From: Legionella qingyii
GTDB taxonomy: Bacteria > Pseudomonadota > Gammaproteobacteria > Legionellales > Legionellaceae
Direction: 5' to 3'
Assembly (NCBI RefSeq): GCF_003184185.1
Contig: NZ_QHJG01000001.1
Span: 62,001-126,000 of the forward strand
Length of the DNA: 64,000 nucleotides
Shown here: positions 28,601 through 36,381 of the stretch, one piece after another
Position numbering within the stretch: position 1 is the first letter of the stretch
How the letters are laid out: each line of letters begins with the position of its first letter
Notes under the pieces: model-generated
Told to the model about the DNA's origin: nothing
Databases searched by the model: none
Seen by the model: the letters and a program-made list of their open reading frames with translations, nothing else
Program-made: the position numbers and the translations under genes

Positions 28601-31600
28601 TTATTAACAATAAATCCATCACGGGTAAGGCCTGCCGCATGAATAATGCCATTAATTGCACCAAAACGCTCTTTGGTACTTCGAATAAGGTTCTGGACTT
28701 CTTCGTAAGATGACACGTCCGCGGCTATGTAAGCTACCGAGGCATTCTTCTGTTCCAGTGCTGCAATCCGTTTTTGATGCTGCTCCGAAAGGGGTGAACG
28801 GCCGGTTAAAACAATTTTGGCTTGATAATGCTCTGCCAAATAAGTGGCAAACAAATAACCGAGTTCTCCCATACCTCCAGTAATTAAATAAACCCCAGAT
28901 TTCTTAAGCGTCTGTGGCATTACCATTGGGGTAGGATGCGATTCATAATGGCGAACGTATCGATGGTTTTGTGCATCGTAGCGAACTTCAATCTCATTTT
29001 GAGTCAGTTCCTGCGCAAGTAGGCCAAGATCCTGTAATTCAATAAAACGGCATGAGATATTGGATTGTTCTTGGTGTAGGCTTTTTGCAAAGCCGACTAA
29101 AGCACGTGAATAAAGCGAATGGTTTTTACTAATACAAACTAATTGCACTGGATGCTTGGGCTTTAATTTACAGATTTGGCCTGTTAGCGTTTGAAGCAGA
29201 TAGTAAGTTCGCTCCAAATTTTTTTGAGTGGAGTCAATTTTTGTAGCTGAATAGGGTTCATCATTGAAGTCTTCCAGAGCAATAATAACGCATTCGCTAG
29301 GTGAGTCGAGTATCACATCTGCGGGATAAGAATCTTGTACAAGCAGGGATGAGACAGTCTGAACTGGAACGTGGTCCTTAATTGATTGTATGAATTGCGG
29401 GTCACTTCCTAAAATCAGGATGGAGTCTGGATGTTTTGTTGATGAGTGCAGAGGTTGAATATCCCATTTGGGAGAATAATAAGCTACCGTCGCTTCGGGT
29501 TTAACAGCCTCATGCACTGCGCACAAGGTAAATCCCGTAATGACCAATAAGAGGGTTCCTTCTGTATCGGTAACTTGAATATTAAATACGGGCATATGCT
29601 GGTTATCTGCCGCAGAAATCAAGTTGGCACGTACATAACACGTATTGGTTAAAGCCTTATAAACATCGATTTGTGTTATAGAAAAGGGTAGGTAAAGCAG
29701 TTCACGATTTTTAAGCAGTACCTGAGTGGTCTGTAAAATCCCATCGAACATACAGGGATGCAATATGAATTCGTTATTGTTAATGGGGAGGGTTGCAGGC
29801 AGGGTAAGTTCTGCCAAAAGGTTATTCTCATCAAAGTTTAGGGTTTGAATGACCTGAAAAGCCGGACCGTAGGTTATCCCTATATTTTTAAAATAGGTAT
29901 AAATTGCATCGGGGTCTTGAGTTTGGGGCAATGCAGTTTTTAATTCCTGAAGGTTAAGCGCTAGGTGAGGGGCATCGGGAGTACTATCCGCACAATAGAT
30001 ATCGCCACTCATGTAGGAAATAGTCCCATCTTTATCCGTTAATGCAAATGAGACACAATCGGCTTCAGGAACTAAACGGACATGTAGGGGATAGGATAAA
30101 TCCAGGGTTTTGATCGGTTTTTGCCATGTTATCTTACTTAGTGTGATAACGTGCTGATTATTTGAAGCTAGGCTTACAGCAACGCGAACCATTTCCAAAC
30201 ACACAGCCCCAGGCAAAACTGCTTCATCATTTAACCGATGTTCTTGCAAATAAAATTCATTTCCTGAAAATTGCTTACTAAAAACAGAAGTGGAGAATGT
30301 AGATATATTTTCATCGATTAATGGATGCATACCCTGATGCGATTTACTTTTGAGTTCTACCCAATGCGTTTCTTTGGCGAATGGATAAGTAGGAAGCGAT
30401 ATTTTCTCCCTATAATCACCATAGATTGTGCTCCAATCAATCGATTGGCCTTGCAGGTATCTATTGCGTATCCGATTCAAATCGGAAGCATGTTCATGAT
30501 TTGTATTGGATAGCTCGGTTGCAAGCACGTATTGCTCAATATCTTCGCTGGATGAAATAGACTTCAAATACTCCTTTAATTCTTCAACAGTCTTCACAAT
30601 CACACAAAAACGCTTGGAAAAATGCTGCCTGCCTGCATTCAGAGTGTAGCTGAGTGCCGCTAAAGAAGGTCCATTTCGTTGTTGCTCCAACCATTTGAGC
30701 AACTCAGCAGCTCGTTGCTGCAATGCGGATGTTGTCATTGCAGATAAGCTAATTAGATAGGAAGAATGATTAAAAGATAAGGTTTGGGGGCGCTCTGGAC
30801 TTTCTTCAAGGATAATATGAGCATTGGCGCCGCCAAAGCCAAATGAACTCACTCCAGCCCTTCTTGGAGTATTTGCTGTTTTCGGCCATTTGGTTGGCTG
30901 ATTCAGGAGATAAAATGGACTGTCCTCAATCTCAATATAAGGATTTAATTCATTTAAATGTAGGTTAGCTGGTAAAAGTTCATGACGCATCGCTAATAAA
31001 ATTTTAATGATTCCCGCAATTCCTGCTGCTGATTCCAAATGACCAATATGTGTTTTCACTGCTCCTAATCCACAATATTGTTTGGGTAAGGACTCAAGCT
31101 GTTGTTCCAAGGCCAGGTATTGGAATGCTTTTTTTAAGCCATTTATTTCAATAGGATCACCTAATGGAGTTCCCGTTCCATGGGTTTCGATGTATTGAAT
31201 GGTGTCAACTGTTATTTGCGCGCGTTGACATGCTGCGATGATCACTTCTGCTTGTGCATTGGGATTGGGGGCGGTGAGCGTATTGACATGTCCACCGTGA
31301 TTCACTGCACTTCCCTTAATCACCCCATAAATATGGTCGCCATCATCTAAGGCCTGAGTTAGTTTTTTCAATAAAATGGCACCCGCGCCTTCACCACGGA
31401 CATAGCCATTGGCATTTTTATCAAAAGTTTTACAACGCCCATCCTCACTTAACATCCCCGCTTGATTGGCGGCAATAAATGAGGTGGGGGTGAGCAAAGC
31501 ATTCACTCCGCCAGCAAGGGCAAGATCGCAATCACCGTGTAAAAGCGCTTGGACTGCCTGGTGAACCGCGACGAGGGAACTGGAGCACGCTGTATCAATT

Positions 31601-34029
31601 GCCTCACTCGGTCCACGCAAGTTTAAAATGTAGGAAATACGATTGGCAATCATGCTGTTCATGGTACCTGTTGTAAGATAGGCGTCCATGACCTCATTTT
31701 TCTGCAGCAATTCGGCGTAATCATGATTAAATACCCCTACAAACAAACCCGTTTTCAATGTGGCCAAGGTTGAAGGGCTATATCCAGCATCTTCAATTGT
31801 TTTCCAAATGGTTTGGAGAAATAATCGTTGTTGTGGATCAATTAACTCAGCTTCGCGAGGCGAGATATTAAAAAACGTTGCATCAAATTGATCGATATGA
31901 TCAATAAACCCCCCCCATCTCACAGTCAAATCACGCCAGTTCCAGCGAGATAAGGGGACTTCACTAATGCAATCTTTCCCCTGCGATAAATTATTCCAAA
32001 AGGCATCTACATCGGAGGCTTGCGGAAATACACCACTCATTCCGATAATGGCAATATCATTTGATTCATCGCGAAGTGGCTTTTCTTCATGATGCACTGT
32101 TTCAACGCTTTGTTCAGCTAATAAGTCGGTATAAAATTTTGCTAAAGTGGCATATTCATATAAAGCAGCCGGGGATAAGGTAAGATGATACGTTTCATTG
32201 AGCACTGTAGTGAGATGAATAATATTAATCGAATCGAAGGAATAGCGACTCAGAGGAGCATCTAAGTCGATTTCTTTCTCATCTATGTTGAGTACATTGG
32301 CTACTAACGTACTGAATTCATTTTGCTTACCATGGTTTGCATTGTAGTTTGTGGTGGTGTTCTCGGATAAATCCTGAGCCAATACCGCCAGGCTTTGCTC
32401 ATTAAATAGTGATTGCGCTTTTTTTCGTTGTAATTTGCCACTGCCCGTTTTAGGGATGGCCCCTTTGGGGCTTAAAACCACTTCATGAATATCAACACCA
32501 TGATGCTTAGTGATTGCATGACGAATTGCATTCTTGATTTCAGGCCATAATGATGGAGGTGTTTCTTCTGCCAGTTCCTGCACAATAATAATTTTTTCTT
32601 TGTTTGCTATTTCTGTAGAAAATGCTACTTGCGGAAGTTTTATCTTGAACTGAGAGAGTGCGTGGGCAACCGTGATTTCCAAATCAAGAGGATAATATTT
32701 CTTTCCATAAACCACGATGACTTCTTTTAATCTACCGGTTAAATAAATTTCATCATTTAGGATAAATCCAAGGTCTCCCGTTTTAAAATAGTGGAGATCA
32801 CTGCCTGGAATGGTTGCATGGAACACGGCTTGAGTTTCATCAGGACGTCGCCAGTATCCATGAGCCAGTGATTTGCCGGATAACCAAATTTCACCAGTTT
32901 CGCCAGTAGCAACGGGTTGCTTTGTTTCAGGATCAACAGCAATTGCTAGCAATCCTGCCAATAATTTACCGCTGCTGACTAATCGTCGTTGAAGAGGATT
33001 TGCATCGGTTTGAGGTGGTAAGGAATGAGGCTCACAACCAAAAGAGGTTACTGCAATTGCACCAGACAATTCAGACATGCCATATGCGGAACAAAACTTA
33101 TTTAACGAAAATCCGCAAGAACGAAACTTGGTGGCGAAATCAATAAGCGTTTGATATTGAACAATATCCCCCCCATTAACTGCTACTTTCCAGTGTTTTA
33201 AATTGAGTTGTGCAAGTTCCATTTCTTTGATGTCACGCACGCAAATATCATAACCAAAGTTTGGGCAACCACTATGAGTTACTCGATATGTTGAAATAGC
33301 GGATAACCAGGTAACAGGTTTGTTAATGAATGCGGCCGGAGGCACAATAATGGCTTGTGTTCCGTGATATAAGGGAACTAATATCCCACATACCAGTCCA
33401 TATACATGAGTATGGGGAGCCCAGGTCAAGGTGATACTCTTTTTGGTGTAATGCCAAGCTTTAATGGTTTCTTGCAAACTATGCTTTAAATTTCCATGCG
33501 TGATGATTGCGGCTTTGGGAGTCGAAGTCGACCCCGAGGTATATTGTAGGTAGGCTACGGTGTCATCACTAATCGGGATTGATTGATAATCTTCTGCAGA
33601 CTGAGTTTTGATTGCATCAGTAGCCAGTACAGGTACCTTTCTCTTTAGGATTGTTTCAATACTTGAATGATACTGAGACAAGCTTAGGACTGCGGTAATT
33701 TCAGCATCCTCAGCAATAGTATTCAGGAATGCCTCATGCTTCGCAAATTCATCTATTTTAGGGCAAGGGATTGGTATGGCAATGATGCCAGCATACCAAC
33801 ATCCGATTAAACTGGTTACAAATTCAATTCCAGTCGGATAAAGAAGAATGACGCGATTGCCAGTCATTTGCCGGGTTTGTAATTGTGCGGCAATGATTTT
33901 TGCATGGTAATCCAACTCAGCTAAGGTAAGTCCGGCTGTTTTATGTTCACCATCTTCCAAGTAAAGAATTGCTTCTTGATGAGGATATTTTTGGGCTCTG
34001 TTTTGTAATACATTAACAATGTTCTGCAT
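19687..34029 (-). CDS. Giant PKS: FAAL-ACP loading unit plus four AT-less modules
   Basis: About 4780 residues. Loading: a FAAL-like adenylating domain (1-565; LQYTSGSTSTPKAAI) and an ACP (Ser 600). Module 1: KS (Cys 815), DH (His 1264; Asp 1429 in HPCMFDGILQ), KR (ITGGMGELGY; Tyr 1859 and the Asn four on), ACP (Ser 2009). Module 2: KS (Cys 2253), ACP (Ser 2734). Module 3: KS (Cys 2973), ACP (Ser 3469). Module 4: KS (Cys 3718), KR (ITGGLGALGY; Tyr 4545), ACP (Ser 4696). No AT in any module, so trans-AT. Start ATG 34029 has GGAAG 6 bases upstream; the frame also opens at TTG 34035. The pattern predicts cinnamoyl to dienoyl, two keto steps, one hydroxyl, then the terminal module. This matches the isocoumarin legioliulin (inference). 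Confidence 0.93.
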   Translation of the reverse strand: MQNIVNVLQNRAQKYPHQEAILYLEDGEHKTAGLTLAELDYHAKIIAAQLQTRQMTGNRVILLYPTGIEFVTSLIGCWYAGIIAIPIPCPKIDEFAKHEAFLNTIAEDAEITAVLSLSQYHSSIETILKRKVPVLATDAIKTQSAEDYQSIPISDDTVAYLQYTSGSTSTPKAAIITHGNLKHSLQETIKAWHYTKKSITLTWAPHTHVYGLVCGILVPLYHGTQAIIVPPAAFINKPVTWLSAISTYRVTHSGCPNFGYDICVRDIKEMELAQLNLKHWKVAVNGGDIVQYQTLIDFATKFRSCGFSLNKFCSAYGMSELSGAIAVTSFGCEPHSLPPQTDANPLQRRLVSSGKLLAGLLAIAVDPETKQPVATGETGEIWLSGKSLAHGYWRRPDETQAVFHATIPGSDLHYFKTGDLGFILNDEIYLTGRLKEVIVVYGKKYYPLDLEITVAHALSQFKIKLPQVAFSTEIANKEKIIIVQELAEETPPSLWPEIKNAIRHAITKHHGVDIHEVVLSPKGAIPKTGSGKLQRKKAQSLFNEQSLAVLAQDLSENTTTNYNANHGKQNEFSTLVANVLNIDEKEIDLDAPLSRYSFDSINIIHLTTVLNETYHLTLSPAALYEYATLAKFYTDLLAEQSVETVHHEEKPLRDESNDIAIIGMSGVFPQASDVDAFWNNLSQGKDCISEVPLSRWNWRDLTVRWGGFIDHIDQFDATFFNISPREAELIDPQQRLFLQTIWKTIEDAGYSPSTLATLKTGLFVGVFNHDYAELLQKNEVMDAYLTTGTMNSMIANRISYILNLRGPSEAIDTACSSSLVAVHQAVQALLHGDCDLALAGGVNALLTPTSFIAANQAGMLSEDGRCKTFDKNANGYVRGEGAGAILLKKLTQALDDGDHIYGVIKGSAVNHGGHVNTLTAPNPNAQAEVIIAACQRAQITVDTIQYIETHGTGTPLGDPIEINGLKKAFQYLALEQQLESLPKQYCGLGAVKTHIGHLESAAGIAGIIKILLAMRHELLPANLHLNELNPYIEIEDSPFYLLNQPTKWPKTANTPRRAGVSSFGFGGANAHIILEESPERPQTLSFNHSSYLISLSAMTTSALQQRAAELLKWLEQQRNGPSLAALSYTLNAGRQHFSKRFCVIVKTVEELKEYLKSISSSEDIEQYVLATELSNTNHEHASDLNRIRNRYLQGQSIDWSTIYGDYREKISLPTYPFAKETHWVELKSKSHQGMHPLIDENISTFSTSVFSKQFSGNEFYLQEHRLNDEAVLPGAVCLEMVRVAVSLASNNQHVITLSKITWQKPIKTLDLSYPLHVRLVPEADCVSFALTDKDGTISYMSGDIYCADSTPDAPHLALNLQELKTALPQTQDPDAIYTYFKNIGITYGPAFQVIQTLNFDENNLLAELTLPATLPINNNEFILHPCMFDGILQTTQVLLKNRELLYLPFSITQIDVYKALTNTCYVRANLISAADNQHMPVFNIQVTDTEGTLLLVITGFTLCAVHEAVKPEATVAYYSPKWDIQPLHSSTKHPDSILILGSDPQFIQSIKDHVPVQTVSSLLVQDSYPADVILDSPSECVIIALEDFNDEPYSATKIDSTQKNLERTYYLLQTLTGQICKLKPKHPVQLVCISKNHSLYSRALVGFAKSLHQEQSNISCRFIELQDLGLLAQELTQNEIEVRYDAQNHRYVRHYESHPTPMVMPQTLKKSGVYLITGGMGELGYLFATYLAEHYQAKIVLTGRSPLSEQHQKRIAALEQKNASVAYIAADVSSYEEVQNLIRSTKERFGAINGIIHAAGLTRDGFIVNKTIPEIAKVLAPKIYGTCNLHAATLNEPLEFFVLFSSVAAVFGNAGQSDYAYANCFLDEFACERERQRALGHCFGHTVSINWPLWEEGGLRIAPEYQQVLEENLGIISLSTQQGFTAFLQALQYHSPNCIVLPGYQQKLTSALQNNSILNQSIATQRPVLNPDFRKQTERFLRKILAETLKCPPEHIDPKSPFENYGIDSLMIIQLNQRLANEFSALPKTLFFEYRNVADLAEYFMEHHANELMPHLTDVEVTLINSILPLAISPSVTRNTPKSQDIAIIGMNGRYPEAKDLTTFWHNLYAGKDCIREIPKERWALADYFDGDQNNPGKTYSKWGGFLTDVDQFDPLFFNISPREAAMMDPQERLFLETAWKTIEDAGYAHETLAGKKVGVYVGVMYGQYQLFGNEPAHPNPFVPTNSIFASIANRVSYFFDFHGPSIALDTMCSSSLTAIHLACQSIHEGECEMALAGGVNLSLHPNKYLLLSHGKFLASDGHCRSFGEGGDGYVPGEAVGAILLKPLDRALADGDLIYAVIKGSHLNHGGKTNGYTVPNPNAQAKLLAETYQKAHINPAHVSYIEAHGTGTSLGDPIEMAGLNKVFSQKHMPYHCAIGSVKSNIGHCESAAGIAAVTKVVLQLQYQTLVPSLFSETLNTNIDWSTTPFRVQQTVSKWQQPSPNVPRIAGISSFGAGGANAHLILSEAPEVLPSPTNNKSHYLLTVSAKTELALNQRLDDLLSWFEQNPLAQLEQVSYTLNAGRSHFDCRCAMVVSTLDEAVQLIQQFKAQQHTAPLFVQIHAGKNAENALINSTIVPILIQQLSHPSQYKETLLALAKFYVEGQNLDWHQVHAGESRKKISLPTYPFAKEHYWYSDEEQLTSAENRQANLALTQNALVDKLNAYLIRQVVQILKIPPHRIALEKNLGEYGMDSVHFIQLAKKITEHYQIEFTPAVFFTHSSVRLIGEYLINQFPQAVAQAHHEVAHLQMNAPTVKPKCIATSETEAIAIIGMQGIFPQSDNPAAFWQHLVEGHDLVTEIPEERWNWRDYYGNEAHQSNSKWGAFINNFDQFDAGFFNISAREANLMDPQQRLFLETVWKTIEDAGYDPFALSSQNVGVFAGVEFSEYQTLIAKQQNEHHGFIATGNSHSMIANRVSYFFNFQGPSEAIDSACSSSLVAIHRAVQAIRQGECDLAIAGGVSLILSPDTLVVTSQLGALSADGRCKTFDKSANGYVKGEGVASLLLKPLKQAQEDGDHIYGIIKASAVNHGGKAQSLTAPNAKAQSELLIRAYTQANIDPNTVTYIETHGTGTALGDPVEIEGLKLAFSSLLASKAKQNSIALGSVKTNIGHLEPASGIAGIIKLLLAMTHETLPGILHFQELNPYINLTDTPFTIVKETRAWQRIKNEFGADIPLRAGISSFGFGGTNAHVVLEEGRPHQRLMENHQAKPYYLITLSAKQQESLHQKIVDLQQWLHKNKDTISLPSLSFTLNVGRAHFMYRCALVVNSVDALCHALNGLSNHETPEYCMMNEGQTWTIQGPVFDEVYQAAIKKLHQPENSDQYRHNLFILADLYTKHYVIDWQQLYVEERIQRMGTLPAYPFIKQRYWYDLETNSIATPQPVVPIVNKGIMDFSSQTLAYLQQIFAEKLRTSPELIQADETYEVYGVDSLIGLEITNRLEKDFGTLPKTLLYERNRLNDLAKYFIKNHKEQLSALVSESDVTPMVAPLDMETVKPITSTFKHANHSSKDIAIIGLSGTFPMANSMDEFWQNLSSGRDCVGQVPVERWNYKDYPVQIGGEEHYFPHGGFIPDIDKFDPLFFNISPRDAGLMDPQERLFMQSVWSTLEDAGYTRDKLKRKAKNSVGVFAGVTYNFYPLFIAEEWQKGNRVPLDIQSFSVANRISYFLDVNGPSFVVDTACSSSLAAIHLACESLLRGDCAMAIAGGVNLSLHPSKYHFLGSFNFMSEQGRCTSFSDGGTGYVPSEGVGTVLLKPLADAIADNDMIYGIIKGSSMNHGGKTSGYTVPNPNAQAAVILQALKNADIDARTISYIEAHGTGTALGDPIEIRGLQDAFEHYTEDKQFCAVGSVKSNIGHLESAAGVSQLAKVLLQMRHKKLAPTLHTTQLNPFIDFQNSPFYVQQEYTDWQPGDNVPRRAGVSSFGAGGANVHMIVEEYIPPVKQQSTVNVPYIFLLSALNEERLSAQIQQMHGYILQNSHVKHKEWLRDACFTLQTGREHMAARFAVIVSNTDELLVALANYPQHKGTKTWINHHSQSNLQPIAELIRDARYEELVQHWVNGAKVDWEQLYQQQLPHIVSLPTYPFAKRRCWIPTKEVEIVPMAQPIVVEPAIQAVVANTEMIDSQDWLYTTQWEKKPQATQPGLINSEGKWLIFCEPESVPSLKKELGENRGIYCFIRDQYAMIENDVFTINASQKTDYKLLFATIHAQYRDNLKGVIYLCPALKENHSDPSLALLYLLQALVQHSWSHQLTFCLASQSAQQVNSSDTINIWQHHLWSMTRIFAAEQAKYQALLLDLDANEGIEHNTKILVKELGHYQAQENHIAYRAAERYTIRFIPHGTTPNHEMPSSWKTPVAALITGGLGALGYEVAEFIVAQGTRFVLLTGTTELSSKTLEKNTWLKQLEAKGAQVRYAAVDVANQEQMRQAIMEAEKAWQQSIDGVFHLAGVTTDNVTIAEMDEALWRDVLRVKIQGSLVLHELFLQAPLSCFVLFSSIAAVPHFGMAGLSAYAAANEFMNGLALYRRSLHLPASSINWVAWSEKGMSHRHNHDAFLDAVGMASLSIKEGLALFHVLLRLNPAEITVCKIQWKKFLQVNATAKQLDFFTHLVAEYAANTQATVVSSLNQEEITALVLNLFASVLGLDVTEIDREAPFQQYGMDSITGIDYTEQLGKHFPDIVAPMDLYRYPTLKQLTEYIMQRVQINIEPAPAPLCSAEKTLDLDQLNEAQLNELLELELKELELAYE

Positions 34030-34203
34030 GAGCAACTTCCATTTGCTAAATCCCGGTTTGGTTGCATCATGCTATCAATACTCGCAAATAATGTCATCTC
34101 CATCTTGAGAGATATTATTGTATTCTAGGTGAGCAAAGCATTACCCGGGATTTACAGATCTCAGTTTATGGTTCGCTACATTTGGGCTACTAATGTATTT
34201 GTT

Positions 34204-36285
34204 TTACCAGTTAGTCAATGCTTCATAGGTATTTGTGGAGTGAGTTTTTAAGAACTCAGAAAAATCTTTGATATCCAGGGGTTTGCTAAAGTAATAGCCT
34301 TGCATGATATAACATCCGTTTTCTTTTAAAAATTTAATTTGCTCCAGTGTTTCTACACCTTCTGCTAGACAATCAATATTCATTCGATGGGCCAGGGCAA
34401 TAGTGTTTATTACAATATTTCTGCTATCAATGCTGACTTCAATATCTTGAATAAAGGTTTTATCAATTTTTATTTTGTTGACTTTAAATAACTTAAGGTT
34501 ACCAAACTCTGAATAACCGGTACCGAAGTCATCAATCGCTAGAGAGATACCCATTTCGGTAAATTTATTAATAATTGGAATGGCTTCGTTTTGAAATGCA
34601 TTGGACTCTGTTAATTCCAGCTCAAGGTACTTGGGTGATAGTTTTAGTTGATTTAAAATTTTCTCAATGCGGTCAACAAGATCTTGTTGTATTAGCTGTT
34701 TTGCTGACAAATTAACTGAAATAACTAATTTAGAGCCGCTGTTGTGCCATTGTTTTAATTGATGACAAGCAGTGTTTAATACCCATTCACCAATTGGAAG
34801 AATCATGCCGTTGGCTTCTGCTAAAGGAATAAACTCCATTGGAGAAAGCATTCCTAACACAGGATTTTTCCAACGTACTAAAGCCTCGGCACCACAAACT
34901 GTTCCTGTTCTTAAATCAATAAAGGGTTGGTAATGTAGGATGAGTTCATTGTTTTCAATCGCACGATAGAGTTGATTTTCAATATTCAATTGTCTGGAGG
35001 CATCCGCAGTAATTACTGTATTGTAAATGCGTACACTATTTCCCCCGCGCTCGGTGGCTAGTGTTCGTGCTGCCTCTGCGTGTGTAATCAGTGTATCTAC
35101 ATCTCGACCATCAGTCGGAAATATACTGATGCCTATGCTTGCTGTTAAATTTAATTCTTGTTGGGCAACATATACAGGATTTTCTAGTACAGCGAATAAA
35201 TCCTGAGTACTGTCTTCCACTTCCAGTGCATCAATGATTGGATCTATTAAAATAACAAATACATCTTTACGTAATAGCGAAATGAAATATTTTTTATTTT
35301 TCTCTGCAAGTTGTGCAAAACGTTGGGCAATACGATGAATAATCGTAGCGGATGCTTGATGACCGATACTATCATTAATTTTCATCATATTGTTTAATGA
35401 AAAACAGGCAATAGCAAATTTTTGATGTTCTTTAACGGCTCTTTCAGAGACATTTTGAATGTGATCATAAAGAAAACGCTCATTAGGTAAATCAGTTAAT
35501 AAATCATGTGTTGCCTGATAGGTTACCAATTTCAGTGATTTTTCTAATTCCTCTGTGCGTTCTTTAACTCGTTGTTCTAACAAGGTATTCATATTTTCCA
35601 GTTTATGACTAAGTAATGCGTTTTCATAACCCAAACGAAATACTTTTAAAATGATTCTATTCCCAACAATGCAAGCAATGAGCATAAATATCCCAAGCAC
35701 GAGAAACGAGCCTGTAACCGACATGCTAATGCGACTGGCTTCAGAATGAAATAAAGCACTGACTAAATACAGGTGATATAAAATTGTTGGGGTGAGTAAA
35801 CAAACAATACTGATGACCCCCATTGTTAAATCAATTGCAGTTGAGAAGGAAAAGCAAATCAAAACAGCAGACAAAAAGATAATGGTGGTCATCCGCTGAT
35901 CCATGCCATCACTCATAAACAAAATACCAATACTGCTCCATATCAGACAGATTAAAATTACAAGAAAGAGAAACCCTTTTCGACATTTAAGAATTTCTTT
36001 GCGGGTTATATGGTTGTACTCAAAACGAAAGGCCCATAAGACATTGAGCAAGTTTGCAAGCACCATAATGCTATACCAGGAAATGATTAATGCAGGCCGG
36101 GTAGAACCATAAACTGCAAGCACGTAAAGTAACGCACCAAAAATATTGGCAAATGCACCAAGCTTGACCATGCTGTGAAAGGACTTGGCTGTTTCAAACT
36201 CAATTTTACGATCGATCTCGCGCTGCTCGCTGGAAGTCAGTTGCGGTGCTTCGATAAATTTAAGTCCTTTAATGGGCTTTGACAT
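34204..36285 (-). CDS. Membrane c-di-GMP phosphodiesterase: 6-7 TM, degenerate GGDEF, EAL
   Basis: 693 residues. An N-terminal soluble stretch is followed by about six or seven hydrophobic helices (about 40-230), a short coiled coil (LLEQRVKERTEELEKSL), GGDEF and EAL. The GGDEF signature is replaced by Arg-Lys-Asp-Val-Phe (339-343), so diguanylate cyclase activity is unlikely. EAL residues look intact: GAEALVRW, NLSAKQL, LELELTES, DDFGTGYS and AEGVETLEQ. It is therefore probably a c-di-GMP-degrading enzyme with a regulatory GGDEF. ATG 36285 is chosen because AAGGAG sits 6 bases ahead; the longer frame from 36324 has no such site. It lies directly upstream of, and in the same direction as, the PKS genes with 174 bases between, but a link is unproven. 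Confidence 0.9.
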   Translation of the reverse strand: MSKPIKGLKFIEAPQLTSSEQREIDRKIEFETAKSFHSMVKLGAFANIFGALLYVLAVYGSTRPALIISWYSIMVLANLLNVLWAFRFEYNHITRKEILKCRKGFLFLVILICLIWSSIGILFMSDGMDQRMTTIIFLSAVLICFSFSTAIDLTMGVISIVCLLTPTILYHLYLVSALFHSEASRISMSVTGSFLVLGIFMLIACIVGNRIILKVFRLGYENALLSHKLENMNTLLEQRVKERTEELEKSLKLVTYQATHDLLTDLPNERFLYDHIQNVSERAVKEHQKFAIACFSLNNMMKINDSIGHQASATIIHRIAQRFAQLAEKNKKYFISLLRKDVFVILIDPIIDALEVEDSTQDLFAVLENPVYVAQQELNLTASIGISIFPTDGRDVDTLITHAEAARTLATERGGNSVRIYNTVITADASRQLNIENQLYRAIENNELILHYQPFIDLRTGTVCGAEALVRWKNPVLGMLSPMEFIPLAEANGMILPIGEWVLNTACHQLKQWHNSGSKLVISVNLSAKQLIQQDLVDRIEKILNQLKLSPKYLELELTESNAFQNEAIPIINKFTEMGISLAIDDFGTGYSEFGNLKLFKVNKIKIDKTFIQDIEVSIDSRNIVINTIALAHRMNIDCLAEGVETLEQIKFLKENGCYIMQGYYFSKPLDIKDFSEFLKTHSTNTYEALTNW

Positions 36286-36381
36286 ATAAGCTCCTTGCTC
36301 TATCGCTAGAAGCGACAGAGTCATTCCTAAAACTCCTATATATATAGTATATTACTATTTTATTTTCTTGCTTTAAATTAT

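Noticed and set aside
15810..34029. A cis acyltransferase domain or an NRPS module in the PKS
   Set aside because: No GHSxGE AT motif or NRPS condensation HHxxxDG motif is visible in either protein; the adenylating domain is FAAL-like and at the N-terminus only.
34030..34203. A clear sigma-70 promoter for the PKS operon
   Set aside because: TTGCTC and TAATAT are present on the minus strand but with spacing too short for a convincing promoter, so I did not annotate one.
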